Source: Uranotaenia lowii
Lineage: Eukaryota > Arthropoda > Insecta > Diptera > Culicidae
Length of the DNA: 64,000 nt
Direction of reading: 5' to 3'
Assembly (NCBI RefSeq): GCF_029784155.1
Contig: NC_073693.1
Span: 138,993,988-139,057,987 of the forward strand
Under the pieces are notes generated by a model that did no database searches, was not told where the DNA came from, and was given only the letters and a program-made list of their open reading frames with translations. The position numbers and the translations under genes were made by a program. Positions 1-11,020 of the stretch are shown here, piece by piece (position 1 is the first letter of the stretch; every line of letters begins with the position of its first letter).

Positions 1-1342
1 TATCTTGTTTGGAACGGCAGTATACTTAAAACTAGAAAATTTGCATGGTTCAATTTAAAAACAGATAGTTATCTCCGGATCTCATATTTATCTTTCAATT
101 TCTTTTTTAAATATTAGAGTGAACTTAGGCCAGCACATTTGAACGGAAATTATGACGTTCCGGCAGTTAACTAAAACATTCAGAATGGCGGACAAAATCA
201 AGCGTATTGGCTTGTTTTTAGCTCCACGTGTCGTCGGTTCATTGATCAATTTTTTCTAATTTTCGCCACAAAATGATAGGAATAGATCTTACGCTAGTGG
301 TTTGCCAGGAAATTGTCGATGGAACGCGACTGGGACCATGAGGTGGGCTTATTAATCAAAGTAACATTTTTACATGCAGCCCCTACGGTCACTTTGCGGA
401 GCAGGCTGACGCCAGATCTGGCAAAAACACAGTGTTTTCGGCTTAACGGTATTTCGTGATAAACTACAAAACTTTTGGCAGGTACTTTAGGCTTCGTTAA
501 TGACCAGTCTGGAGCACAAGAAGAGTGGTTTTGACCTTTCATTCTTGCTGATTGTCATCCACAGCAGTAAACTTTATGGGAGTTATGTGTGAAGTGAGCT
601 TCACATCGCAAACACGTCTTTTATACGAGAAGGCCAGTCATTGCTATCCCTGGAGGGATATAGGACCGCCCATACCTCATTGCTTCTAGCTAAACTGCAA
701 AATTCACATTTTCGGATGTATTTATCATGCACATGCACCGATTGATCTACAAATTCGATTTTCTTGATTCCAATGCAAATTCACACATTTCCAATGAAGA
801 TAGTTGGCGATACGAGCTACGATAAAAAAGTAATAATGGATAGAAGAAAGATATTTTTATTTTTTTTTTATTTTACATAGTATTCCGTCTCACGACATAA
901 CTTGACGAAAATAATTTCTAAAATTCACTCGGTCCATGGCAACCGTTCTCCAATCTCTCGGGCACCCTACGTTCGCCAGATCACGCTCCGATTGGTCTAA
1001 CCACCACAAGAAGAAAGACATATAAAACTAATTGTGCATTTTTACACGCATGTTTTTTTCCGCCATTTTGTATGTTTCAATGCGTGAGAAGAAAAATGTT
1101 TAGAAAAAACCAAAAAAATTAAAATGTATGCTATAGTTAAAACCTTGCTTTTATGATTATTATGATTGTTATTATTTCTAATCCATAGATTAGGGCCTGT
1201 TTGCTCTGAAAATGTATCAAAATCTGAAACAAATAACCCCCAGATTCCCTCCTTTTTAAAATTCGATTTGACCACATCGATTATTTTGCTCTCTCCCCGT
1301 TTTCTTGGAACAACCATTGCCATCGCCATCACAAACAAACAG
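1..1342. other. Unassigned sequence upstream of the first visible exon (probable intron)
   Basis: No recognisable coding domain or repeat family was found. The last 90 bases contain a pyrimidine-rich run (about 1285-1315) and end in AG at 1341-1342, which serves as the splice acceptor of the Ig exon. The segment is therefore most likely the 3' part of an intron of the same gene. A + reading frame at 1166-1384 and a - frame at 1042-1365 cross this acceptor but resemble nothing and are judged chance. Confidence 0.5.
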
Positions 1343-1783
1343 GCAAACCGGAGATTGTGGCCCAACCGAAGGATATCGAGATAAGCCTCGGCCAGACGGC
1401 AGTGTTTACGTGCAAAGCCATCGGCGATCCGAGGCCGGAAATTGTGTGGATGCTGAACGAGAGCGAACTGCGCGCGGGTTCAATTTCGGCGGCGCCAAAC
1501 CAACAACAACAACAGCAACTGGATGGTGGACTACTGGATACCCGGGTCAGTTTGCTGCCCGATGGGACCCTTCGGATCGACGAGGTCACACTGGCCGATG
1601 CCGGACACTACGAATGCATGGCCAAAAACAACATGGGCCACACGATGTCCCGGTCGGCCCGGATGGTGGTCAACAATGAGGTAATCGAAACGGAAGCCGA
1701 AGCACCGAAGTTCATCCAGACACCGCCGCCGGAAATTGCCCTGGCCGAGGGTGAGGCCATCGTGCTGCACTGCATCGTTACCG
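1343..1783 (+). CDS. Internal exon: complete Ig I-set domain plus start of a second (peroxidasin-like multi-Ig protein)
   Basis: The exon is 441 bp, phase 1 at both ends. The acceptor is AG at 1341-1342 after a CT-rich tract; the donor is GTACGT from 1784. It encodes about 147 residues. Residues ~1-95 form an I-set Ig domain: the first Cys is in FTCKAIGDPRPEIVW, the invariant Trp follows 12 residues later, and the second Cys is in the D-A-G-x-Y-x-C motif (HYECMAKN). A six-Gln run coded by CAA/CAG lies in the loop before DTRVSLLPDGTL, an unusual insertion. Residues ~118-147 start a second Ig domain (LHCIVTG), cut by the intron just before its Trp. The pattern KPEIVAQPKDIEI...DPRPEIVW...DTR...DGTL...CMA resembles the first Ig domain of peroxidasins, which act outside the cell in collagen IV cross-linking. 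The family call is from memory of the pattern, without a search; hemicentin-, Robo- or kekkon-type proteins remain possible. Confidence 0.85.
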
Positions 1784-2418
1784 GTACGTATACCAACCCA
1801 AGCAGTTAGCTTCCTAGTAGGAATACGAATTTGTGGGGTCAGTATTTACATTTTATTTGCTTTGCCATCCGGGCTGGTTTTCGGGGCCAATTTCGGTTCA
1901 TGTTGAGCCTAGGCCTAGGGCTCTCGAGAACCCCGGTTGTCCGGTGGATGTTTGTCTTGAATTATCGGTCACATATTTTAAGGAATTTGGACATTCGAAA
2001 ATGCTCCATTGCTGCTGGGGTAAAAGTTAATTTCGAGGGCTAATTAGACCATGATATCTTTTTTTTACTTGTTTTATTTTTACTTATTTCCACTAGAAAC
2101 TCAATAATCGGTTAAAAATTGAATAAAGTCACAGTGAAGAACAGAAGAGAGACTAGCCCTTTCAAGCGCAACCCTAACTTCTCCATTCGAGATGCCGCAA
2201 ATAAAGTGGGAATATTGTCTAGATACAATCGTGCATGGAGCTGAAAAACGATCCGTACTATCGACTTAGGTATAAGAAGGTAGTGACTCTAAATCGCAAC
2301 AATTAGCAAACCCTTACGGTACAATGAGAAGCTCCATACAATATTATTTCGTTTAAAATCTGATCATTTTGATTCCCGAACCAGTAATGTACTGTATCAT
2401 GACTTTTTTTATTTCAAC
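1784..2418. other. Intron 1, 5' part, unassigned
   Basis: The sequence begins with the splice donor GTACGTATA. The first ~250 bases have open frames in two phases (1831-2043) that are continuations past the donor and show no Ig-like pattern. No repeat family was identified. Confidence 0.5.
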
Positions 2419-2450
2419 ACTACCTGATTTTACCCGGCCTTGCTCGGGCT
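2419..2450 (-). mobile_element. Degraded Helitron-like 3' terminus
   Basis: Read on the - strand the segment gives AGCCCGAGCAAGGCCGGGTA followed by AAATCAGGTAGT. This resembles the GC-rich hairpin and CTAG(T) end of the Helitrons elsewhere in the window, but the terminal tetranucleotide is GTAG rather than CTAG. The 5' end of this copy was not located. Weak call, based only on terminal resemblance. Confidence 0.3.
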
Positions 2451-2619
2451 CACATAAAATATAATTTAAAATTTGTCGTTTGACTTTTCGAAATTTTTGG
2501 AATCTTTATATTTATCACTAAAAGAAATTTGACCCATGTTTGGCGTTAGAGTTTTTAAAGTTTTTCTTGATATTATTCACTGTGTTTATCGTTTCCATAT
2601 TAAAAAAAAATTATAGGTA

Positions 2620-3340
2620 GGGTGAATGTACCCAATCTTGGCCCCTAAGGCATGGTTGACTAGATTTCCCATGATAGCAGTCTACCTGTAATGTGTACCT
2701 TCAAAAGTCCTTCGACAAATATGATTGCTTACTAGCCTGAAATGCAGTAAAAATATGTCCTTGCTTGAAAATGGTTGATAATTTAAGATAAACCTGATCA
2801 AACTTTCGATCGAAATGCTCCTTATTGTAGCCCCCGCGCCGAATTTTGGCCCTTTATGAGTTCCTTAAATTGGCCGTCTCTAGGAAAAACTTGCCTCACT
2901 AATACAACAACAGCCCCCACGAATTCATTGAAAATATCCCGGAAGGAAGCACATCAATGTTCTGTATTGTTTTCAAAAAGTCGGAAGTACGAAATGTCAA
3001 TCAATTTTTATAATTGATATTTGCATGTAAAATTATAATCTTACGTCAAAAAGCATTACAAGTTTATTTCAGTTTTTGTGTATTCATAATTTCTATTATA
3101 AGTTCCAAACTATGGCATAAACATAACATAAATATGTTCATTAATCAAGCAAAAAAATCGTTTGCTAAATCTGTAACATGCAATCATGATAGATATGCTA
3201 TGCAGAATGTTGCAATATGCGGTTTTCTGTTATGTTTGATTTTTTTTTTCATTTTTTGGCGTATGTTTGACATCAAAAACACCAAAATGCATTTTGGCAG
3301 GCCAAGATAAGGAGCATGCCAAATTAAGGCTCACTTACCC
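2620..3340. mobile_element. MITE A (0.72 kb, TA target site)
   Basis: The ends are inverted: GGGTGAATGTACCCAATCTT at the left and, read backwards from the right, GGGTAAGTGAGCCTTAATTT, each continuing into a TTGGCC/TTGGCA-type segment. Each end is flanked by TA (2618-2619 and 3341-3342), the target duplication of Tc1/mariner-type elements. No transposase is present. The short + frame 3014-3310 inside it has no recognisable domain. Confidence 0.6.
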
Positions 3341-3342
3341 TA

Positions 3343-5367
3343 TTATGTTTTTTCGGGGGTTAAACCCCCTCCATGAGGGTTCAAAAATGCCAAGCAAAAT
3401 GTTCTTCTCTAAACTCATAATTAGAAATTCCTTATCAAATTTTGATGAACGAATAAAATGATTCAAGAGTAACAATTTCGACTCAGAACCCAAATAAAAA
3501 CCTCGAAATCTTATTCCAAGTCAATAATTCAATTCCAGTTTTTCATGAAAATTCTTCTTGTTGATAGAAATTTTGTCTCGAATAACGAATTTCAATAACA
3601 TTAGACTAAGCTTGCAAGATTTTTTGTACTTTATTTGCAAAATCGAACAAAAATTTAAATTGAGTCATAAAGTTATGTATTTTGCGTCTAAATTGTTCAA
3701 CTATCGTATATCAAAATTAATATGAACGAGTTTTTGAAAGCTTGAAATATGATTTTAAATTAACAAATGTGCTCAAGTCATAAAATTCAAGAGTTTTTCT
3801 ACTTGATTTTTATTCAATAATTTTTGAATTTGCGGATATTGGAGCCAATATTTCAGATTTGCAGGGCCCGCATACTTGCGGAAAAATATCCTTAGGTTAG
3901 AATAATTCCGGATTCCAGTTTTTATTACTGAAATTCAGTTTGGATCATCATTTGGAAAAAATCCTGATTCGGGTCTCGGTTTTCATTTCAAACTTCTATT
4001 TTCGAAACTTATCATTTCGGAATTTAAAAAAAAATGTTGAAAATTACAAACCATTTTAAGATTTGAATTTGAAACTTTATCTTCAAATTCTTATGTAAAA
4101 TTGTAACTAAAGAAAGTTTCATAATGGTAGCCCAGAATTTAAAATTCTGAAACAATTTCATCATTCGCAATTTTCATTCAGATTCACAAGTTGAATTTTT
4201 AATAAATAGCTAAAGAAAAACTATACATTGGAAGCTAAAAACTCAGAGTACAAATAAGGAATTTCTGGTTGAGGATTCTGATCCAAATTACGCTTTTTGG
4301 CTCATAATTGATAGGAATTATAATCTGGAACTTAGATTCAAAATTTTTTTCAAATACGGAATTCTGATTTCGAAATCAGGTTCAAAAGGTGGTATTCAGA
4401 TTCCCAATCAAAATTAAAAATTCGGATTCAGCTCGAAGTTATGTTTTATAATCGAGATTAAAATATCAATGTAAAAAGTTCATTAAAGATTCAAATTACA
4501 GACAATCGCAGTTTCTTAACTCTGATTCTAGATAGAAAATTAAAATTTTATATTTATTCAAAGTCAGTTTGAAACAATAATCAGAAGAAATTACAAATAT
4601 AAACAATAATTTTGATTTTTTAAAAACCCAAATTTTTATGTTTTTTTTTCAATTTCTCAGGATTCTTATTATGAAATATATTATTATTTGTGGCTAATGA
4701 CCAGATTCTTTATTTTCAAATTAAAATTCAACTGAAAACATAATTTAAAGGTTTTCTTTATTAACACTATTTAAAATGCAGTTTCTCAATAAACAAAGTG
4801 TTAAACAAAAATCATTAATATAAATCGAGTTTACAAGAGTAGAAAATAAATCTGATTTTAACCGCAATCTGTTACTTTTATTTCTAAATAAAAATAAATA
4901 AATAAATAATGTGGTTAAAAAGAATAAGCTTATTACTTTCTAATTTAAGTAAATAAAAAAAGTTTTTCTTCAAAATGAATTTTTCAAACCTCACATTTAT
5001 TTGAGAAAACTCCTAATAAAAATATCAACTTCTTGGACTTTTTTTTTAGAAAGTTAGAATTTAAAATAAATCTTATATTTAAAAATAGAGGCGTTTTCTT
5101 TGTAACACAATCACGTATACGCGGGCGGTAGGAATGAAGTGAAATTTGGGATCCGAAGTTTTAATAATAGTTTATAGTAGTTGGAATAATAGTTTTAAGA
5201 TTCTAACTTTTCTTGGGAGGGGAGTCGCCATACAAAATCAACTAAAATGAGACACTTAACTCCAAAAATTTTAGGACGATTTAAAAAAAAAAATCGGGAG
5301 TACGAAGAAGGTGTAGATGGAGTTCAAATTTATTAAATCAACAACAAAACGATGTTTACCGGGTCGG
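3343..5367. other. Very AT-rich intron stretch, possibly the body of a degraded Helitron
   Basis: This is about 2 kb of low-complexity AT-rich sequence with many variants of ATTCAGATTC and AAATTT, and no coding frame above 65 codons. A short GGGGGTTAAACCCCC inverted repeat lies at about 3354-3370. It ends at the Helitron-type terminus 5368-5371, so it may be that element's interior, but no 5' TC end was identified. Confidence 0.35.
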
Positions 5368-5371
5368 CTAG
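5340..5371 (+). mobile_element. Helitron 3' terminus
   Basis: The sequence ACGATGTTTACCGGGTCGGC ends in CTAG (5368-5371) and is followed by T. It shares TTACCGGGTCNGCTAG with 10061-10080 and CACCGGGTCAGCTAG with the Helitron at 15327-19315. CTRR ends inserted between A and T are typical of Helitrons. The 5' boundary is not known. Confidence 0.5.
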
Positions 5372-5490
5372 TACCTTACTTTCAATGTAAAATATCTCAA
5401 ACATAAATAATTATAAAGAATTTTTTTTTACTTTTCTTTTTGTATGCAATTTTTAAGCAAAAATGTTATTGGAAAATTTTTGTTGCCAAA

Positions 5491-5511
5491 CCCCCCCCCC
5501 CCCCTCCCCCC
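5491..5511. repeat. Poly-C tract
   Basis: Fourteen C, one T, then six C. Such runs are hard for sequencing, so the length should not be trusted. Confidence 0.9.
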
Positions 5512-5539
5512 TTCAGCCGGTTCTTTCTACGGCCCTGCT

Positions 5540-5760
5540 ATCAACTACGGTCCACCTGCGGCCCCTCCCAGCCAATGGCATAATGGTTGCACTCCGTGAT
5601 TGGTTCGAGATAATCAGCATTCCACAATGAACCAATTGAAAGATTGCTGGGAACAAGCAATGGAAATCACTGTACAATTTTGAGGATCTCTTACTTTTAA
5701 ATGAACCAATAACGACGCCGGCCAAGTCCATGTAGATAGAGGTAGGAAAGTGCAGCACAT
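5540..5760. repeat. Dispersed repeat R1, copy 1
   Basis: Similar in order and wording to 43160-43345. Both contain GGTTGC(A/T)ACTCCGTGATTG, a middle part with ATTTCAAT/TTCAATT-like words, and near the end CAATAACG(A/G)CGCCGGCCA(A/C)GTCC. It is GC-richer than its surroundings. Frames on the - strand (5513-5874) cross it but are not shared by the second copy, so they are not genes. Family unknown. Confidence 0.55.
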
Positions 5761-6157
5761 GTGATGATTTGTTTTGCGGAGACCGGCTGTACGCCATCCC
5801 TCCAATCTCACGCTGATTTTTTGGGGGAAAGGGTGATGTGGCATGGAAACCACTTTGGTAAGTGATATGGCCACTGTAAACCTATGCTTCTATGCTCCTA
5901 GAACTCCTAAGTTTCCTAATGAAACTCCTAGTTTCTCCTCTTGAGGCTAATTCAATAAAAATCAGATTGAACGATTTGTATTCGAGTGGTATCTGCAAAT
6001 TTGAAGCAATTATATTTTCAGATTTTTAAATTTACGATGCAAAATGACTTGATAAAAATAATTTTGCACAACCGCCTTGGAAATTCTTCATCGTAGATTT
6101 GAAAACTCATGAACTGTGGATTTTTCTGAATTTTTTTTTTGCCCCACATGGTTAAGA

Positions 6158-7161
6158 CCCAAGCAACCAAAAGTTCGGATAACATTCCTCTATCAGGTTT
6201 GATCAGCTTAATCGAGTATGCTAATATAACTTCTTTTCAGCTCAATTTTTAAGTAGTTAAACGAACTTTAAAGTTGACAAAAAGTTCGCATAACTCGTCA
6301 AACAACGTCTAACCAGCTTCAAAATCCACTTTATAAGCAGCATAAAAAATCGAAAAAATTACTCTTCCTCTCCTTCAATTGCCTTAAATAGCAGACTTGA
6401 CTATTTTGATTCATATTAATCACTATAATTGCTACTAACTCACATTACATTTAAAAAAACATGTTTTTACCCAGCCTCGAACCCGAGCTCACCGCTTGAA
6501 AGTTGAGATCCATACTTGTTGCCCTATATGAACATCATGAGTAGGCAACGATTTTACTCGATGTGATGATTTTCGACTTTCAGGTTCTTTCAGGTTCTTT
6601 ATTTCTACTTAATTCCCACTTTCAAGCTGTTAAAAAGTTCTTCCGGAACTTAATGTGTACTTCATATAGTTGTTTCCCAAGTAACGATGTGTTTATTTAT
6701 GCAAACACGTGTTGAAGTTCGAAAAAAGTAGATTTTAGCCTTTAAATCTACTTCAAAGTTTCTATAATACGAAGTTGTTTTTGAACGCCCGTTGGAACTA
6801 ATTAAAAACTTTCAAGTTTACAAAATAGTACCTACAACAGAGATTTTTTACGAACTATTGAGCTGTACAAAAAGACTTGCATCCCTTTGATAGCTACTTG
6901 ATTTTGAAAAAATGAGAAGTACGTAACAAGTAGATTGTTTTTCTTCATACATACTTTAAAGTTCCCAAAAAGTAGAAACAGGAACCAAAACAGTACTTTA
7001 AAGCTTTTTTGAGTATTGGCTGAACTTGATAAAGAATAAAGTTCCATGGACCTCGAAAAAGCATTTTGAACAGCAAAAAAGTTCCACAGAACTTTTGTAC
7101 AGCTATATATGAACTTATTAGTTCGTTCCTTAAGTGATATTCGAACTTTTGGTTGCTTGGG
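6158..7161. mobile_element. MITE B copy 1 (1 kb, CCCAAGCAACCAAAAGTTCG termini)
   Basis: The left end CCCAAGCAACCAAAAGTTCG is matched in inverted form at the right end (CGAACTTTTGGTTGCTTGGG). The interior contains repeated AAGTTC/GAACTT words. Around 6475-6550 (- strand) there is a tRNA-like module with a B-box-like GGGTTCGAGGC. A second copy with the same termini and the same kind of module lies at 19955-20882. No transposase is encoded. Confidence 0.75.
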
Positions 7162-7162
7162 G

Positions 7163-8477
7163 AAGTATAAAAAGCCACTCTAGGATGCTCACGAAGTTCA
7201 AACCAAGCATCGTAGTGGAACCCTTGATCTCAAATATGGGTAAAAAGTCTATGGTTATAGGGGATAACTTAATGCAGACTCCTTAACTATGCAGTAAATC
7301 CGTTTCCGGCAGGCAAAAAGTGTTGTCTGTCAAGTAGACACCCAGTAAATAACTAAAAATGAGCAGTTTTACGGATTGCAATCTGTGCAACCGGCTTTTA
7401 CGCAATGTGGCAGATGTGTTCTGTTGAACAAATAAATTTATGTTAAAACCGAATTTAAGAGGTCAAATTCTTCAAGATGCATGCTCATGTAAAGGTTCCA
7501 ACCATATTCCAATTGGTTTTTCCAGGTGAGTTCGTAAAAAATATCATGATTTTGCAAAGGTTCTGCTTCGGTGGTAAAAATAATAGATCAAGACAGAACT
7601 GAAAACAGTGTGCAAAGTTAAAAAAGAGATTCAATAATAAAGTAAGAGTATTTCTTGAAATCAACGGTTAATTTTTTTTATATTGTTAGAATAAATATCA
7701 TATTAAAACCTTTATTTCCTCCATAGAAAGTTTTTCGATCAAACGAATAGTTTTTGAAATACACACGTTTCGGATTCGAAATGATCATAGCCTTATTATT
7801 TATCATTCATACACAGCTTTCATAACAAACATTACCCGGAATATTGAATTTGCTGGATTCTAAAGAATCGAACAGTTCTTGACTTCCATGGGACACTTGG
7901 ATGTCTTAGAAGCAGCATCTGATTTTATGGAATCGTTTATCACAGAACCAGATTTTTTGAAGCGTCGCATGTGTTTTTGCAAACGCCGACTGTATGTGCC
8001 ACTTTTTTTTATTTTTATAATTTTTTTCTTAATTAAAACTGCCTTCATTTTTGCATCATAATTCGTCAAGGATTTCCAATTTTTTCCATTTTTGACATAA
8101 GATGATTGCGATATAACATTGCATAGAAATTGCATTATTAACAATTATTTACCGATTAAGTTTATCTCAATAGGTGACTTTGAATGACAAGTACGAATAG
8201 ATCGTTTAAATACCATTATACGATGTTCTTACGATTACTGTACGACCTTTCATGGAAATAATATGTCATCATAGATCGCAAGCATGAAAGATTGCTTAAT
8301 TGTACAGTGGGATTAAATATTGAGCTTTACACAATTCTACTGCGATTCAAAATAACTTTATTGATCTTTCTATACGATTAACAAAATGTTATCGTATCAT
8401 AACTATACAAACCATAAACGATAAAATATACATAACTTTGTTTAGCTACAACTACAACTATATTATTCGTATCGTTG
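7163..8477. other. Intron stretch, unassigned
   Basis: AT-rich DNA with no domain-bearing frame. The part 8180-8470 is rich in words such as TACGATTNNTGTACGA and ATCGTA/TACGAT, suggesting an old inverted-repeat element, but no clean termini were found. Confidence 0.4.
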
Positions 8478-9525
8478 TGTATGGTCCACACATGATCGTC
8501 CGGATCGGAATCCAGCTTGTTGCCGTCGGAGTGTAGCGTCAATTTTCTCCTGGATCCTGTTCAGGATCACTTTGCAGAGTACTTTGGGTTGTACAGATCA
8601 ACGTTATGCCTCGCCAGTTACCGCACTCTGTCAGGTCTCCTTTCTTCGGGACCTTTACGAGGATACCCTGCATCCAGTCGGCCGGGAATGTTGCAGTATC
8701 CCAGATGTCAGCGAAAAGACGGTGCAACATTTGTGCTGATAGGGCAGGGTCGGCTTTCAGCATTTCAGCAGGGATGCAATCGATCCCAGGTGCTTTGTTG
8801 GATTTCATGTTTTTGATTGCCGCTTCTATTTCAGTCAGCGAAGGCGCTTCCGAGTTGACGCCATTTATGCGACTTACTGTTGGTGCTTCGAGCTGCAGAT
8901 TCTGTTGGCCATCGCTATTCGTGACTCGGAAGAGTTGTTCGAAGTGCTCAGTCCATCGTTTGAGCTGATCTGTTCGATCGGTCAATAACTGACCTGCTCG
9001 GTCTTTTAGCGGCATTCTTGCATTAGTCCTTGCACCACTGAGGCCGCGAGAAATGTCATAAAGTAATCGGATATCTCCATTGGAGGCGGCTCTTTCTCCC
9101 TCTTCGGCTAGGGAGTTTGTCCAGGCTCTCTTGTCTCGTCTACAAGCTCGTTTAACTGCCTTTTCCAGCTCCGCATATCGTAAGCGGGCGGCTGCTTTGG
9201 CTGACCCGGTACACGCCTGCTCAATTCCGACTTTCGCCTTTCTCCGATCATCGACCATCCTCCAAGTTTCATCCGACATCCATTCACTCCTTCTTCCACA
9301 AACTTTACCGAGAGTACCATGGCTCGTCGTGATAAAGGCATTCTTGATTCCACACCACTGTTCTTCGACTGTTCCGTCTGTCGGCAGCTCCGAGGCTCGG
9401 GATTCTAGCTGTTCAACGTATGCCCTTTTCACCTCTGGATTCTCCAACCGGCGGACGTCGTATCGACACCCGACTTTCTCCTCGCGCCGTTGGACACGTG
9501 CAACTCTCAGTCGTATCTCTTAATG
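8478..9525 (-). mobile_element. Non-LTR retrotransposon fragment (linker plus N-terminal reverse transcriptase), broken
   Basis: The - strand frame 9447-8539 (302 codons) extends upstream in the same phase to about 9525, where a stop stands. It carries a basic linker, then the start of a reverse transcriptase: a KSNKAPGIDCIPAEMLKA motif (RT region 0/1), VPKKGDLTECGNWRGITL (region 2), and then a frameshift. In the next frame the protein resumes as KVLCKVILNRIQEKIDATLR and an AGFRSGRSC motif, ending near 8478. The endonuclease, the catalytic FADD box and the 3' end are missing, so it is dead. The style is that of CFDP2/BovB-like (RTE-type) enzymes, but the clade is not certain. Losing the 3' part is unlike ordinary 5' truncation and implies later deletion. 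Confidence 0.85.
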
Positions 9526-9990
9526 AGATACTTTTTATTTCGATTGAAACCTTAATGTGAACTCGAACAAAGTGGAATAAATCAATTAAATGGTACTCAA
9601 TAAATGAAACATACGTATTATCAACATACAATTATTTATGGAACAAGTTACAAAAAGTGGATTTTTTTAAGCACGAGGCTTGCCATGTTGGCTGATTACG
9701 TCGAGTGCTAAAAAAATCGAATTTGCAACGAGAACCTTGTACCTGATCATTTGGCGATACACACAAAATCCGTATTAAAGAAAAGTAAATAAAAAAGTAT
9801 TCATGTAAAAGGCATGTAAGATATATTGAAGGTTACTTTCTGAAAATTTAAGTAGAGACGCGTGAGTTAAAATTATTAGATTTTATTCCAATAGAAATAA
9901 GCGGGACAATTCGAATAAACGGAAAGGAGGGAAATGTTAAAAAAAACTAGGACATTTTCATAAAAGCGAGACGAGTAACAACTCAAAATT
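9526..9990. other. Intron stretch with a small hairpin
   Basis: At 9658-9720 a GATTTTTTTAAGCAC arm pairs with GTGCTAAAAAAATC across a loop of about 35 bases. No gene or known family was recognised. The 7-bp arms GTATCTC/GAGATAC around TTAAT sit exactly at the upstream edge of the retrotransposon fragment (about 9513-9531). Confidence 0.4.
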
Positions 9991-10059
9991 TAATGATTTT
10001 TAAAAGTTAATCAGCGAGGGAAAAATGGAAAATGGATGCCAAATTTAACATGGTAAGAC

Positions 10060-10080
10060 AAAGTTTACCGGGTCTGCTAG
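10060..10080 (+). mobile_element. Helitron 3' terminus
   Basis: AAGTTTACCGGGTCTGCTAG ends at 10080 and is followed by T. It matches the terminus at 5368-5371 over TTTACCGGGTCNGCTAG. The 5' end was not found; the element is probably truncated. Confidence 0.45.
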
Positions 10081-10081
10081 T

Positions 10082-10849
10082 TCTTTTTATAATTTTCAGT
10101 GTAAATTTATTTTTCATTACAGTCTTATGAAATTCTTTTAATTTTCATACGAAGTATTTATGAAAAATAGAAGAAACGACATAGTGATAACATAATGAAC
10201 ACAATAATTTCAGCAGTCATTTTTTAACCTTCGAACGAAGTTGTTGAGTTGATAATTATCCTGTTTTTACAAGACACTCTTATGAAAAGCAACAACCTTT
10301 CATAGAAGATGGTGTTCATCTGCAGAATTCATTCGCGTCATAAGAAAATTTTATGAATTTCAATGATTTTCTTAAGGCGCCTCTTCATAAGAGAATCTTA
10401 TGGCATATATTTATAATAGTACTTTTCTATGTGTACAATTTTGGGTATGGAAATCAGGAACCAGAACCTCTGAAATGAGTTTGATGTCATTCAAAATTTT
10501 ATATTCAAAACTGAATTTCTATGAACAAGTGAGAAAATTTTGGAAAACTGTAGCTGAGTTCTAAACTTGGGATGGATTTTTTAAGGTTCTGGCAAATGTT
10601 TTGAGTCTAGATTGTTGCTCTTGAATAACCTTAATCTATCATCGATATTTGATTACGAATTTATAATTTCGAGTGTAGAGTAGAATACCTCGTTTGCTTT
10701 TCTGAGACCCTCATGGGGGGGGGGGGGAGGGGGGTTTCAACCTTCAAACAAGCCCCCCTCCCCCTCCCGTTTTTTCGACCATGATAAGATGTGGTATATT
10801 GTGTCTAATAATCAAAGGTTTGAAGAACCTCTTAGCTGAATGAAACTAT
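10082..10849. other. Intron stretch with poly-G and poly-C tracts
   Basis: No gene was seen. A run of 13 G, A, then six G lies at 10715-10734. It faces C-rich runs at 10753-10768, so the two could fold back on each other. The preceding word GAGACCCTCATGGGGG resembles the G-rich blocks of the Helitron tandem repeats. Confidence 0.5.
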
Positions 10850-10928
10850 GATTTCAAAGTAGTCGAAGATTCCTTTGAATTCAGCTACAGTAGCTGAATT
10901 CAAAGGAATCTTCGACTACTTTGAAATC
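10850..10928. repeat. Perfect palindrome, 39-bp arms
   Basis: The arm 10850-10888 (starting GATTTCAAAGTAGTCGAAGA) is repeated exactly in reverse complement at 10890-10928 with a single base between. No mismatch was found. The transcript would fold into a near-loopless hairpin. No coding role is apparent. Confidence 0.9.
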
Positions 10929-10938
10929 GTATATTGTG

Positions 10939-11020
10939 TATTAGTGTGTTGATGTTTGTTTTGCATGGAGTTGGAAATACCGGCGTAACTCCATGCAAAA
11001 CAAACATCAACACACTAATA
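10939..11020. repeat. Perfect inverted repeat, 34-bp arms, 14-base loop
   Basis: The arms 10939-10972 and 10987-11020 are exact reverse complements (TATTAGTGTGTTGATGTTTG ... ), with loop GGAAATACCGGCGT. It lies 10 bases from the preceding palindrome. The GC content and size would suit a small hairpin RNA, but nothing shows that it is transcribed on its own. Confidence 0.9.

Noticed and set aside
1831..2043. Continuation of the Ig exon past 1783
   Set aside because: The Ig exon frame closes at 1807-1809; GTACGT and the exact phase-1 fit with 11822 show that the exon ends at 1783.
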